Shown piece by piece: positions 39,682-48,120 of a stretch of DNA of 64,000 nucleotides; the stretch's first letter is position 1; every line of letters begins with the position of its first letter. Position numbers and translations under genes: made by a program. Location: assembly GCF_003205875.1 (NCBI RefSeq), contig NZ_PUBZ01000136.1, positions 1 through 64,000 of the forward strand. Direction: 5' to 3'. Origin of the DNA: Herpetosiphon llansteffanensis. GTDB taxonomy: Bacteria > Chloroflexota > Chloroflexia > Chloroflexales > Herpetosiphonaceae. The notes under the pieces were generated by a model. That model made no database searches and was not told the origin of the DNA. It saw only the letters and a program-made list of their open reading frames with translations.

Positions 39682-40977
39682 ATGCGACGAATATACCAAC
39701 GCTTATTGGGCTGTATGCTCATAATGTTTTTGCTGATGCAGCTGCCAGCAATGAGCCACGCCGAGCCGCCAACCGACCAGCCCAGCGATTGGTGGGGCAT
39801 TGTCGTGCGCGACCCAGCCTACGAGTGGAATACAAATCCAGCCTATCCCAATGCCGTCAACCAAGCATTTATCAATCGTATGTTCGATGAAATAGTGGGT
39901 ATGGGCGGGCGCTGGGTGCGCTTCGAGTTTCATGGCACGTGGGATGGCTCAAGTTATGGCGGTTTTAATCTGGCGCAAGCCGATTATTTCGTCAGTGCTG
40001 CCCACACTCGCGGCTTGAAGGTGCTGGCCTTGCTGGGTACCGATATTTTGCGCGGCCCACAGGCTGGGGTGCAGCATTTTGATGGCGGCACGGTTTCGGG
40101 CAATATTCCAACCAGCAATCCCGACCGCGAGCTGAATCCCTGTCCAGCAGCGCCGATTGGTTGCGGCGTGAATGCATATCAAAAAGCATGGCTCGAACGC
40201 GCGATCAGTATCGCCGATTATTACCGTGGCCGCATCGATGCCTATGAGATTTTCAACGAGCCAAATTTCTATTTTGCCCTGCGCGATGCCACAAATGGCC
40301 AGCAAGATGAGATGAATCCCTATTATCTGGCCCAAACAATCACCAAGCTGTATCGGATTTTGCGCGATGCCAGCCGCAACGATCAAACGCCGCTGATCGT
40401 TGGTGGCTTACACCCATTGACTTCTAGCGAATCGAATCGCACTGATCGCAACTATCTGCAAGCGCTCTACCAAGCTGCGCCGTTCAGCAATTGGGCCAAT
40501 AGCCATAACGGCAAGTACCCAATCGATGGAGTTGCCTATCATCCCTACCCAGCAGAAATGCGGCGCTTGGTCGATGATAACGACTTTTTGCACTTAGTTG
40601 GGCCACGCTTGGATAGTTTGGTTGCGACGATGCGCACGTTTGATCAAACCAGCAAGCTCTGGCTGACCGAAATTGGTACTCGTGGCGACCAAACCAATGC
40701 CAGCGAGCTGCAACGTCAAGCAGATTTTATGCGTCAATTTGTAGCAACGATTTATGGTCGCCCAGAAATTGCTAACTGGTTTTGGTTTAAATACGAAGAT
40801 TTTCCGCCTGACAGCGAGGCTTGGGGCGTGGTGCATATCAATTACGATAGCAGCGGAGCCTACGATCTGAATGGTGCGGTGAGTTTGTATAAACCAAGTT
40901 TCTATGCCTACCGCGATTTAGTGCACAATTTTCGGCAGCGGGTTTGGATTCCGCAAGTGCTCAATAACATTAATTAA
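39682..40977 (+). CDS. Secreted glycoside hydrolase-like (clan GH-A) protein
   Basis: A 431-residue exported protein. A signal peptide (LLGCMLIMFLLMQLPAMSHA) leads a TIM-barrel: WVRFEFHGTW at the second strand, ADYFVSAAHTRGLKVLALL, the acid/base glutamate in DAYEIFNEPNFYF (Asn-Glu-Pro), and the likely nucleophile in KLWLTEIGTRG. NEP and TE in this order are the clan GH-A pattern (GH5/GH39 type). The chain ends shortly after the barrel. The substrate is not predictable. AGGAG lies 7 bp before the ATG. Confidence 0.82.
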   Translation: MRRIYQRLLGCMLIMFLLMQLPAMSHAEPPTDQPSDWWGIVVRDPAYEWNTNPAYPNAVNQAFINRMFDEIVGMGGRWVRFEFHGTWDGSSYGGFNLAQADYFVSAAHTRGLKVLALLGTDILRGPQAGVQHFDGGTVSGNIPTSNPDRELNPCPAAPIGCGVNAYQKAWLERAISIADYYRGRIDAYEIFNEPNFYFALRDATNGQQDEMNPYYLAQTITKLYRILRDASRNDQTPLIVGGLHPLTSSESNRTDRNYLQALYQAAPFSNWANSHNGKYPIDGVAYHPYPAEMRRLVDDNDFLHLVGPRLDSLVATMRTFDQTSKLWLTEIGTRGDQTNASELQRQADFMRQFVATIYGRPEIANWFWFKYEDFPPDSEAWGVVHINYDSSGAYDLNGAVSLYKPSFYAYRDLVHNFRQRVWIPQVLNNIN

Positions 40978-41043
40978 CGCATTCTGACGGCCTAAAACCC
41001 GTTTGCAGGCCAGCAGCAACAGTCTGCTCAATTCGACCGTGTG

Positions 41044-41052
41044 TGCTATAAT
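41044..41052 (+). promoter_or_regulatory. Extended -10 promoter of ftsK
   Basis: TGCTATAAT, a perfect -10 with TGn extension, lies 54 bp ahead of the ftsK start. The -35 region is poor (CTGCTC), as is usual when the extended -10 is strong. Confidence 0.6.
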
Positions 41053-41105
41053 CGAAGCAAACAACTGCCAACGAATTGAGTACATCACTTGGGGATAGAG
41101 TAGCA

Positions 41106-43568
41106 ATGTCAACGCGAAAATCTGCGCCAAAGCGCCAAAGTGGCAAAAAGCCAGCAGCAACTGCCCGCAAACGTGGCGCAGCCAAACCAACCATTACTCC
41201 GCAAATCCAGCTTTCCCAAAATCTTCAGCGTGAGATTTTTGCGGTTATTTTGGTGTTTCTGGGTTTATTGACCTTGCTATTCAGTACATTTAGCGGCGAT
41301 CAAGGGGTCATTGGCACGCAGTGGAACACCGCCGTGGCCCGCGCTTTTGGCACTGGCAAGGTGCTGGTTCCGGTTGCGCTTGGCATTTTGGGCGGCTTGA
41401 TGATCTTTCAAGAGCGATTTAGCGACAATCGCCTGAGTGGCGCGAATATTCTCGGCACGCTGATGGTGCTGCTCTCGCTCTTGATGCTGCTGGAATACCC
41501 TGGCTACGAGATTCACCGCGAACACCCTGAGTTTCATGTTGGGGCTGGCGGCGGCGTGGTCGGCCAAACCTTGCTTACTATTTTGATTAGCGGCATCGGC
41601 AAGGGCGGCGCATTGCTCTTTTCGGTTACCGTCGGCCTGATCGGCATTATGCTGACATTTAATTTAACTTTGCGCCAAATTATGGCCGCGCTGTTGTATT
41701 ACACTGGCGGCTTGCGTATTTTAGGCCGCCGCTTAGTTGGTGCTCCGGTGCAGCGTGCGCCAATGTTTGATGATTATCCTGAGGAGCAATACCGACCGCT
41801 GGAATTGCCCGCACCCCAAGCCATGCCCAAGGTTAGCAACAAACGTCGCCAAGCGATCCTCGAAGATACGAGCAACCAAGAGGTGATGCTCACGCCGATT
41901 GCTGAGCGGCCTGCTCAAGCCAGTTTGTTCAATCGCGATCTGCCTGACCCAAGTCGGCCAGCTCGCCGCAAAGAAGTTGCACCACCGCCAGTTGTGCCAA
42001 CCACACTGGCTCCAACCAAACGCCTCAAGCCCGCCGATGAAGCCAATCAGCAAAAAACTAATGCCGAGGAAGCTGCTTTTATCGAGCCAGATGAAGTTTT
42101 GACCCATCGCGCATGGCCGTTGCCAACCCTGCCAACCCTCGATGATTTTGTCGAAGGCCAAATTGGCGATGAAGAAAAACGCGAGAAAGCCCGCATCATC
42201 GAGGAAACTTTAGCCTCGTTTCGGGTTGAAGCGCGCGTGGTCGAGGCCAACACCGGCCCAGCAGTGACCCAATTTGCGCTCCAGCCAGCCATCGGGGTCA
42301 AGATTAACAAAATCACTAGCTTGCAAAACGATTTGGCCTTGGCCCTCGCTGCGCCATCGTTGCGGATTGAAGCGCCAGTGCCAGGCCGCTCGGTTGTGGG
42401 CATCGAAATTCCCAACTCGGCGATTGCCACGGTGGCGATGCGTGATGTGATTGGCAGCGAAGATTTTGATGCCAAACGTGGCAAGCTCAAAATTCCGCTT
42501 GGCAAAGACGTTTCGGGTAGCGTAGTCATTGCCGACCTCGCCAAAATGCCGCACTTACTAGTGGCTGGCAGCACTGGCTCAGGTAAAAGTATTTGTATCA
42601 ATTCGATCATTATTTCGCTCTTGATGAAACACACACCCAACGAGCTGAAATTCATCATGGTCGACCCTAAGATGGTCGAATTGATTGTCTACAACAACAT
42701 TCCGCATTTGCTCACGCCAGTGGTGACTGAGCTTGAACGCGTGGTTAGCTCGCTCAAGTGGGCGGTGCGCGAGATGGAGCGCCGCTACAAGGTCTTTGCC
42801 AAGGGCGGTTTTCGTAATCTCGAAAGCTATATGCAAGCGGCGCGCAAACGCCCCGATCTTGAGCCAATGCCCTATATCGTTGTTATCATCGATGAGTTGG
42901 CCGATTTGATGATGCTCGCGCCGGATGAAGTTGAAACCTTGATTTGTCGCTTGGCTCAAATGGCGCGGGCTACTGGGATTCACCTGATTTTGGCGACTCA
43001 ACGCCCATCTGTCGATGTGGTAACGGGCTTGATTAAGGCCAACTTCCCCACGCGGATTGCCTTCGCTGTGACTTCGCAAATCGATTCGCGGGTTATTTTG
43101 GATACGCCTGGAGCCGAGCAATTGCTTGGCCGTGGCGATATGCTGTATCTGGCGGTCGATGCAGCCAAAGCGATTCGCGTGCAAGGCACCTTTGTTTCTG
43201 ATGGCGAAGTTGAGCGGGTGGTGCAATTCTGGCGCTTGCAAGTTCCCCCAGAATTAGCCCAAGCGAATGGAGCCACGCCTGCGAATAATGCCCAATCCGC
43301 GCCAGCAGCCAATAGCCAAACCAGCATGGGCGATGTGTTTTTGCAAGCAGACGAGCAAGATGAGCTGCTGCCCAAGGCGATTGAATTGGTGCGCCAACAT
43401 CAACGAGCCTCGGCTTCGATGCTGCAACGGCGCTTGCGGATTGGCTATAGCAAAGCTGCCCAGTTGATCGAACTGCTGGAACAACGCGGAATTGTCGGGC
43501 CAGCAGAGGGCAGTCGCTCGCGCGAGGTGCTGAATCCAAATCAAGGTGCGCACGCTGGCGACGAATAA
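41106..43568 (+). CDS. ftsK: DNA translocase FtsK/SpoIIIE
   Basis: An 820-residue septal DNA pump that clears the chromosome from the division plane. About four N-terminal helices (residues 45-195) anchor it. A Pro/charged linker (230-360) is followed by the motor: the beta domain (VEANTGPAVTQFALQPAIGV), the Walker A VAGSTGSGKS, Walker B IVVIIDELADLM, and the loop DTPGAEQLLGRGDMLYL. The C-terminal gamma winged helix is complete (RRLRIGYSKAAQLIELLEQR), which reads KOPS-like sequences. ATG 41106 was chosen over an upstream TTG frame start. Length is normal for a short-linker FtsK. Confidence 0.95.
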   Translation: MSTRKSAPKRQSGKKPAATARKRGAAKPTITPQIQLSQNLQREIFAVILVFLGLLTLLFSTFSGDQGVIGTQWNTAVARAFGTGKVLVPVALGILGGLMIFQERFSDNRLSGANILGTLMVLLSLLMLLEYPGYEIHREHPEFHVGAGGGVVGQTLLTILISGIGKGGALLFSVTVGLIGIMLTFNLTLRQIMAALLYYTGGLRILGRRLVGAPVQRAPMFDDYPEEQYRPLELPAPQAMPKVSNKRRQAILEDTSNQEVMLTPIAERPAQASLFNRDLPDPSRPARRKEVAPPPVVPTTLAPTKRLKPADEANQQKTNAEEAAFIEPDEVLTHRAWPLPTLPTLDDFVEGQIGDEEKREKARIIEETLASFRVEARVVEANTGPAVTQFALQPAIGVKINKITSLQNDLALALAAPSLRIEAPVPGRSVVGIEIPNSAIATVAMRDVIGSEDFDAKRGKLKIPLGKDVSGSVVIADLAKMPHLLVAGSTGSGKSICINSIIISLLMKHTPNELKFIMVDPKMVELIVYNNIPHLLTPVVTELERVVSSLKWAVREMERRYKVFAKGGFRNLESYMQAARKRPDLEPMPYIVVIIDELADLMMLAPDEVETLICRLAQMARATGIHLILATQRPSVDVVTGLIKANFPTRIAFAVTSQIDSRVILDTPGAEQLLGRGDMLYLAVDAAKAIRVQGTFVSDGEVERVVQFWRLQVPPELAQANGATPANNAQSAPAANSQTSMGDVFLQADEQDELLPKAIELVRQHQRASASMLQRRLRIGYSKAAQLIELLEQRGIVGPAEGSRSREVLNPNQGAHAGDE

Positions 43569-43721
43569 CGGTGATATTTCTGCACCTGTGGCGTAGAGCC
43601 TGCTACCCAGCAAATCGACGAAATCGTTTATCATTGGGGCATAGGCTATGCGGTTCTTGGTTCGTAGTACTGATAGCGCCCAGTTAGCCTATCACCTATA
43701 GCCTTGTACAAGGAGATCACT

Positions 43722-44906
43722 GTGAACAAGCAGACCATTCGTGATGTAGCGTTGAGCGGAAAACGAGCTTTAGTTCGGGTAGATTTCAATGTGCCGCTTG
43801 ATGAAGCACGCAAAGTCACTGATGACACACGGATTCGGGCAGCGTTGCCAACGATCAACTATTTGCTCGAACAAGGTGCAAGCGTGGTTTTGATGTCGCA
43901 CTTGGGTCGACCGAAGAAAAAAGTAGCCGAAGAATTTCGGCTCAAGCCAGTTGCCGATCATCTCCAATCACTGCTGGATGCCCCAGTGAACTATATTCAG
44001 ACCACAACTGGCGCTGAGGCCGAAGCAGCCGCTAAAGATTTACAAGCTGGCCATGTGTTATTGTTGGAAAATACCCGCTTCGACCCGCGCGAAGAATCAA
44101 ACGACTCAGCGATGGCCGAAGAATTGGCCAAACTTGGCGATATTTATGTGAATGATGCCTTTGGTGCTGCCCACCGCGCCCATGCCTCAACCGAAGGCAT
44201 AGCCAAATTCCTGCCTGCTGTGGCTGGCTTCTTGATGGAAGCTGAGTTGGCAGCGCTGGGCAAGGCCTTGGATGATCCCCAACGGCCTTTCGTGACAATC
44301 ATCGGCGGCGCGAAAATCAGCGACAAAATCGGTGTCATCGAAAACTTGCTGGGCAAAGTCGATTCGCTGCTGATTGGCGGCGGCATGGCCAATACTTTCT
44401 TGCTGGCCCAAAACAAAGCAGTTGGCGATTCGTTGGTCGAATCAGAGAGTGTAGCCGAAGCAGCTCGTTTGATCGATGAAGCTCAAGGCCGTGGCGTGAA
44501 ATTGTTGTTGCCAAGCGATGTGGTCGTGGCCGATGCCTTTAGCGCCGAAGCCAATACCCAAGTGCTGAGCGTCGATGATGTACCCGATGGCTGGCGGATT
44601 CTTGATATTGGGCCTGAAACCCGCCAAACCTATTCACAAGTCGTCAGCGAAGCCAAAACCGTGATTTGGAACGGCCCAATGGGCGTGTTTGAGCTAGAAC
44701 CGTTTGCCGCTGGCACGCGCGCTGTTGCTCAAGCCTTGGCCGATAGCGGCGCAATCACCATCATCGGTGGTGGCGATTCAGTTGCCGCAATTGAGCAAAT
44801 GGGCTTAGGCGCTAAGATGAGCCACATCTCAACTGGCGGTGGTGCAAGCCTCGAATTACTCGAAGGCAAAGTGCTCCCAGGCATTGCCGCGCTCAACGAT
44901 AAATAA
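43722..44906 (+). CDS. pgk: Phosphoglycerate kinase
   Basis: A 394-residue glycolytic enzyme converting 1,3-bisphosphoglycerate and ADP to 3-phosphoglycerate and [70 protein letters not shown], and [13 protein letters not shown] are all in their family positions, and the end [15 protein letters not shown] is the nucleotide loop. The GTG start at 43722 is 6 bp after AAGGAG; upstream in-frame codons lack an RBS. gap and tpi are not in the window. Confidence 0.97.
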   Translation: MNKQTIRDVALSGKRALVRVDFNVPLDEARKVTDDTRIRAALPTINYLLEQGASVVLMSHLGRPKKKVAEEFRLKPVADHLQSLLDAPVNYIQTTTGAEAEAAAKDLQAGHVLLLENTRFDPREESNDSAMAEELAKLGDIYVNDAFGAAHRAHASTEGIAKFLPAVAGFLMEAELAALGKALDDPQRPFVTIIGGAKISDKIGVIENLLGKVDSLLIGGGMANTFLLAQNKAVGDSLVESESVAEAARLIDEAQGRGVKLLLPSDVVVADAFSAEANTQVLSVDDVPDGWRILDIGPETRQTYSQVVSEAKTVIWNGPMGVFELEPFAAGTRAVAQALADSGAITIIGGGDSVAAIEQMGLGAKMSHISTGGGASLELLEGKVLPGIAALNDK

Positions 44907-44929
44907 TCGGTTGGCTTAGAAAATTACTC

Positions 44930-44965
44930 AGCCCCACAGAAACATATGTTCTGTGGGGCTTTTTG
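44930..44965 (+). terminator. Rho-independent terminator of pgk
   Basis: AGCCCCACAGAA (44930-44941) pairs with TTCTGTGGGGCT (44949-44960), followed by TTTTTG. The hairpin core CCCCACAGAA/TTCTGTGGGG and the following GGGGCTTTTTGTT recur at 46088 and, more diverged, at 47552. Confidence 0.93.
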
Positions 44966-45148
44966 TTGCCCACACTACCAGTTAAATACCATAATTCTGA
45001 AGTTCGTTGAAATATGAAAATCGAAAAATTTGAATATTTGTTGGGGAAAATATACCTAAAATATGGTCATTAATCATCTTGACTAACTGCAAAATGCCAT
45101 GATAGCATGATTCCACTGTTGTTCAAAGAGTACCAAATAGGAGCCGCT

Positions 45149-45502
45149 ATGTTAAGTATCTTCAAGCGCTGTGTTCAACTCATTGTAGGTCTTTGCTTGG
45201 TGTTTACGTTAGGCGGTTGTGGTAGTAGTGTAGAAAGTCTTGTTGAAGGACGTTGGAGTGATGGCTCTACCATGATGGAATTCAACGAAAATGGTACGAT
45301 CATTATGACTCACATGTTTGGAAAATCCGAAGGCTATTGGAAAGCGAGCCCTGACATTGATGATCATATTGATGTCCAATTTTCAGGTATGCTTATGACA
45401 TTTGCAAGTGGCACATGGGGTGTAAACGCAGGCGATAATGATACACTCATTGTTACATTACCGGATAATAGTCGCTTTGCGTTACGAAAATTTGAAAATT
45501 AG
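45149..45502 (+). CDS. Small lipoprotein with lipocalin-like domain
   Basis: A 117-residue exported lipoprotein. The signal ends in LGGCGSSVESL (lipobox). VEGRWSDGSTMMEFNENGTI, MFGKSEGYWKASPDIDDHID and the closing LIVTLPDNSRFALRKFEN give an all-beta pattern seen in small lipocalin-like 'GxW' domains. A TTGACT at 45079-45084 may be the -35 of its promoter. AGGAG lies 5 bp before ATG 45149. The next gene has a similar domain, so these two probably function together; function is unknown. GC content is lower than in pgk upstream. Confidence 0.7.
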   Translation: MLSIFKRCVQLIVGLCLVFTLGGCGSSVESLVEGRWSDGSTMMEFNENGTIIMTHMFGKSEGYWKASPDIDDHIDVQFSGMLMTFASGTWGVNAGDNDTLIVTLPDNSRFALRKFEN

Positions 45503-45511
45503 GTGAATAAT

Positions 45512-46033
45512 ATGAATAATATAAATAATAATGAATTTAATAAATCTAAGGTAGCTATAGGAAATAAGATAGGTGGAAATCTCGATCAAAGTACAACAAC
45601 TAATACTACGAAAAATATAGGTGTTTTAGGAGTTCTTGGAACTTTAATTCTGATAGCGATATTGGCAATCATAACATTCTATTTTTTAGGTATAGATAGA
45701 AAAGATATTGGGAGTATATTTGAATCTGATCCAGGATTGAGTGATAAGCAAAAAATATTAATGAATATTCGAGGAACCTACCTAGACGATCAAAATAACG
45801 AGTGGGTTTTTTCTCCAAAATCAGTTAGCGGAATGGATGGATCAATTTCAATCCAAGGCCAAGTTGTTTCATATTATAGGTTAATGGATGAGAATTCGAT
45901 CTATATTGGTGCGCAATTTAGCAGGGATGGATATATTGGCATGCCTTTTACCTTGAATGGTTCACAATTAAAACTATTTACTGGCGAAGGCGATGAAACT
46001 AGAATATTTACAAAAATAAGTGATAGCTATTGA
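45512..46033 (+). CDS. Membrane-anchored protein with lipocalin-like domain
   Basis: A 173-residue protein. The N-terminus is Asn-rich, followed by KSKVAIGNKIGGNLDQSTTT, a Gly/Asn/Thr repeat-like segment, then one transmembrane helix (VLGVLGTLILIAILAIITFYFLG). The C-terminal 100 residues are beta-rich: MNIRGTYLDDQNNEWVFSP, IQGQVVSYYRLMDE, LNGSQLKLFTGEGD. This resembles the domain of the lipoprotein encoded just before. It starts 9 bp after that gene. Strongly AT-rich. No function known. Confidence 0.65.
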   Translation: MNNINNNEFNKSKVAIGNKIGGNLDQSTTTNTTKNIGVLGVLGTLILIAILAIITFYFLGIDRKDIGSIFESDPGLSDKQKILMNIRGTYLDDQNNEWVFSPKSVSGMDGSISIQGQVVSYYRLMDENSIYIGAQFSRDGYIGMPFTLNGSQLKLFTGEGDETRIFTKISDSY

Positions 46034-46087
46034 TTGTGTTGTTATAAAATCCTGATAATCTCCAGTTCAAAGATCTCTGTTAATCAT

Positions 46088-46122
46088 CCCCACAGAATTA
46101 TGCGTTCTGTGGGGCTTTTTGT
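46088..46122 (+). terminator. Rho-independent terminator, near copy of the pgk terminator
   Basis: CCCCACAGAA (46088-46097) pairs with TTCTGTGGGG (46105-46114), then CTTTTTGTT. Core stem and tail are identical to the pgk terminator at 44930-44965, so the two-gene cassette 45149-46033 lies between two copies of the same terminator. Confidence 0.92.
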
Positions 46123-46174
46123 TAGCAATAACCTTTGAAGAGCAAGCATGTTGCGAGTTGATAGGAGAATTTGT

Positions 46175-46609
46175 ATGTATAAAGTGCCGCATAATGTAAA
46201 ACCAATTAGCCAATGGCCAGTCTTTTTTATAAGCATGTATTATGGGGTTGTAGGGACGGTTGGTGCTATTCCTGGCTGTTATTTTTTGATGTATGTCATC
46301 TGGGATCATCAAAGGATATTGCACAGCAATAATCTTGCAAATACACTCTGGTTTAGTCTAATCTTTCTTGCTAATATGAGCCGTTTAGGCCTATTTATTG
46401 GATTAATAAGATTGCGGCGCTGGGCGTATTGGTGTACTATTTCAATTGAAACAATTACGATTATTAGTGCTGTATATATTTCATTATCGTTCACCAGAAA
46501 TCACATATTGAACTGGATCATCATTAGTATCGGAATCATCGCGCTCGTTATTTTGGGCTATTTATTTCGGCCCAAAGTGTGGCGTACATTTCTTGCTGTC
46601 GAAGAATAA
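46175..46609 (+). CDS. Second array, copy 1: four-helix membrane protein
   Basis: A 144-residue membrane protein. It begins MYKVPHNVKPISQWPVFFI; four helices lie at about 18-40, 57-76, 84-103 and 116-133. Conserved family points are YYGVVG, NMSRLGLFIGLIRLRRWAYW, IETITIISAVY, and IIALVILGYLFRPKVWRTFL. No named family was recognised. AGGAG lies 7 bp before ATG 46175. Its 3' 70 bases and the following intergenic region are repeated at 46999-47120. Confidence 0.75.
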   Translation: MYKVPHNVKPISQWPVFFISMYYGVVGTVGAIPGCYFLMYVIWDHQRILHSNNLANTLWFSLIFLANMSRLGLFIGLIRLRRWAYWCTISIETITIISAVYISLSFTRNHILNWIIISIGIIALVILGYLFRPKVWRTFLAVEE

Positions 46610-46653
46610 TTATTTGTACATAATGATAGGTGATTTTAGAGGGAAGCCTAATG
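46532..46653. repeat. 122-bp direct repeat (second copy at 46999-47120)
   Basis: The stretch from GGAATCATCGCGCTCG to the next gene's ATG is near-identical in the two places, at an offset of 467 bp. It covers the 3' end of copy 1 (or copy 2), the stop, TACATAATGATAGGTGATTT and the RBS region. A recent tandem duplication is the simplest explanation. Confidence 0.88.
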
Positions 46654-47076
46654 TATGAAGTGCCGCATAATGTAAAACCAATTAGCCAGTGGCCAGTTTC
46701 AATAATCAGTTTATATTATATGGTGTTAGGCTGTTTATCGGCAATTTATAGCATCTCATTTTTTATCACGATGATTGATAGCGATATGTTGGATAGCCAT
46801 CGCATTATGCATACGCTTTGGCTTGCTCTCATAGTGCTTGCAAATACTAGTCGTTTGGTTTTCTTTGTAGGATTAATGAATTATCGACGCTGGGCATATT
46901 GGGGATGCTTGGTGATTGAAACGCTGATGCTTATGCATGCTGGCTATACTTTAGCGTTCAGTAAAATTCGAATCTACGATTGGATAACAATCGGCATTGG
47001 AATCATCGCGCTCGTTATTTTGGGTTATTTAGTTCGGCCCAAAGTACGGCGTACCTTTCTTGCTGTCGAAGAATAA
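46651..47076 (+). CDS. Second array, copy 2: four-helix membrane protein
   Basis: A 141-residue paralog that starts MYEVPHNVKPISQWPVSII. The first 47 bases of the gene match copy 1 almost base for base, the middle is diverged (ANTSRLVFFVGLMNYRRWAY, IETLMLMHAGY), and the last 70 bases again match copy 1. This pattern, conserved ends and divergent middle, is what unequal exchange or gene conversion between tandem copies would produce. Start ATG 46651 has GAGGG 7-8 bp upstream. Confidence 0.75.
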   Translation: MYEVPHNVKPISQWPVSIISLYYMVLGCLSAIYSISFFITMIDSDMLDSHRIMHTLWLALIVLANTSRLVFFVGLMNYRRWAYWGCLVIETLMLMHAGYTLAFSKIRIYDWITIGIGIIALVILGYLVRPKVRRTFLAVEE

Positions 47077-47117
47077 TTATTTTTACATAATGATAGGTGA
47101 TTTTAGAGGGAAGCAGA

Positions 47118-47528
47118 ATGTATGAGGTTCCGCATAACCCACAAAACAAACTTCGCTGGCCAATTGCGCTGATTTTCTTTTACTATGCGATTGTTGGGAT
47201 TGGTGGAGTGCTTGGAGCCTGTTTGTTGGTTGCCAGCAGTATTTATGGAAATCAACGAGTAAACTTGCTTTGGCCATTCTTCTTCTTTTTCGTCAATATC
47301 AGTCGTTTAGGCTTCGCTGTGGGGTTTGTGCGATTTCGAGCGTGGGGCTATCGCGGGATTGTACTCGTCGAGGCGTTATCGATTATGAGCCTGCTCGGTC
47401 GTTTTGTGCTCCAGCGAGAACGCATTTCGTGGGTTGAAATTGCCTTGAGCATGATGGCCATGCTGATTCTTGGCTATCTCGTGCAGCCGCGGATTAAACA
47501 TCAATTTCTTCAATCAAATAAAGCATAA
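47118..47528 (+). CDS. Second array, copy 3: four-helix membrane protein
   Basis: A 136-residue paralog: MYEVPHNPQNKLRWPIALIF, FYYAIVGIGGVLGACLLV, FVNISRLGFAVGFVRFRAWGYRG, and a final MLILGYLVQPRIKHQFLQ. It is more diverged from copies 1 and 2 and has higher GC. The 5' region is still shared with copy 2 (repeat 46999-47120). Confidence 0.75.
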   Translation: MYEVPHNPQNKLRWPIALIFFYYAIVGIGGVLGACLLVASSIYGNQRVNLLWPFFFFFVNISRLGFAVGFVRFRAWGYRGIVLVEALSIMSLLGRFVLQRERISWVEIALSMMAMLILGYLVQPRIKHQFLQSNKA

Positions 47529-47551
47529 GTGTTACAAGCATTTAATCCACG

Positions 47552-47590
47552 AACACTCACAGCGTTGCTATGCTGTGGGTGTTTTTTGTT
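47552..47590 (+). terminator. Rho-independent terminator after copy 3
   Basis: AACACTCACAGC (47552-47563) pairs with GCTGTGGGTGTT (47572-47583) with one G-T/A mismatch, followed by TTTTGTTGGCAAT. The tail resembles those at 44960 and 46114. Confidence 0.85.
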
Positions 47591-47639
47591 GGCAATCAGG
47601 CTGTGAATCAATACGTCTTGATTGAAAAAGGAGCGAATG

Positions 47640-48077
47640 ATGTATCGTGTACCTAAAAACCCTCAATTGCAACGCCAAGGGCCTATTTTATCGATTTGTG
47701 GCTATTATGCGATTGTGGGCAGTTTTTTTGCGCTCGGCAGTTGCTCATATATCGGCACAATGCTGATTGGCATCGCTGTTTCGCCTCCAGCAACCTTGAG
47801 CAGCGGCATGAATGCTGAAATTTTTTGGACAGCGCTGTTGTTATTGCTGAATGCCAGCAGATTGGGCTTGTTTGTTGGTTTATTGCGGGCGCGGCGCTGG
47901 GCCTATCGGGGTATTGTGCTGATTGAAGGCATCACAATCATCAATATGCTTTATGAACTATTTGTTGGCCAATCGCCAATGACGATCTGGCCTTTATTCA
48001 CAATCGTAACGGGAGCGGTTGCAGTGCTGATTCTAAGTTATCTTTCGCAACCGCATATTCAAAAAGCAATTAACTAA
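47640..48077 (+). CDS. Second array, copy 4: four-helix membrane protein
   Basis: A 145-residue paralog separated from copy 3 by a terminator, so it has its own promoter or is weakly read through. MYRVPKNPQLQRQGPILSI, GYYAIVGSFFALGSCSY, NASRLGLFVGLLRARRWAYRG, IEGITIINMLYEL, and the end LILSYLSQPHIQKAIN keep the family pattern. Two ATG codons stand side by side at 47637 and 47640; the second is 6 bp from AAGGAG and is preferred. Confidence 0.75.
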   Translation: MYRVPKNPQLQRQGPILSICGYYAIVGSFFALGSCSYIGTMLIGIAVSPPATLSSGMNAEIFWTALLLLLNASRLGLFVGLLRARRWAYRGIVLIEGITIINMLYELFVGQSPMTIWPLFTIVTGAVAVLILSYLSQPHIQKAIN

Positions 48078-48107
48078 AAAACCTGCCATGTTGAATACAT
48101 GGCAGGT
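48076..48107 (-). terminator. Rho-independent terminator of pgi
   Basis: ACCTGCCATG (48081-48090) pairs with CATGGCAGGT (48098-48107); on the minus strand the hairpin is followed by a run of T. It overlaps the last codon of copy 4 on the plus strand. Confidence 0.88.
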
Positions 48108-48120
48108 CAAAGAAGCAGAT

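Noticed and set aside
45107..48077. A prophage or IS element between pgk and pgi
   Set aside because: Composition is unusual, but no integrase, transposase, terminal inverted repeats or attachment-site duplication could be found; tandem duplication explains the copies.
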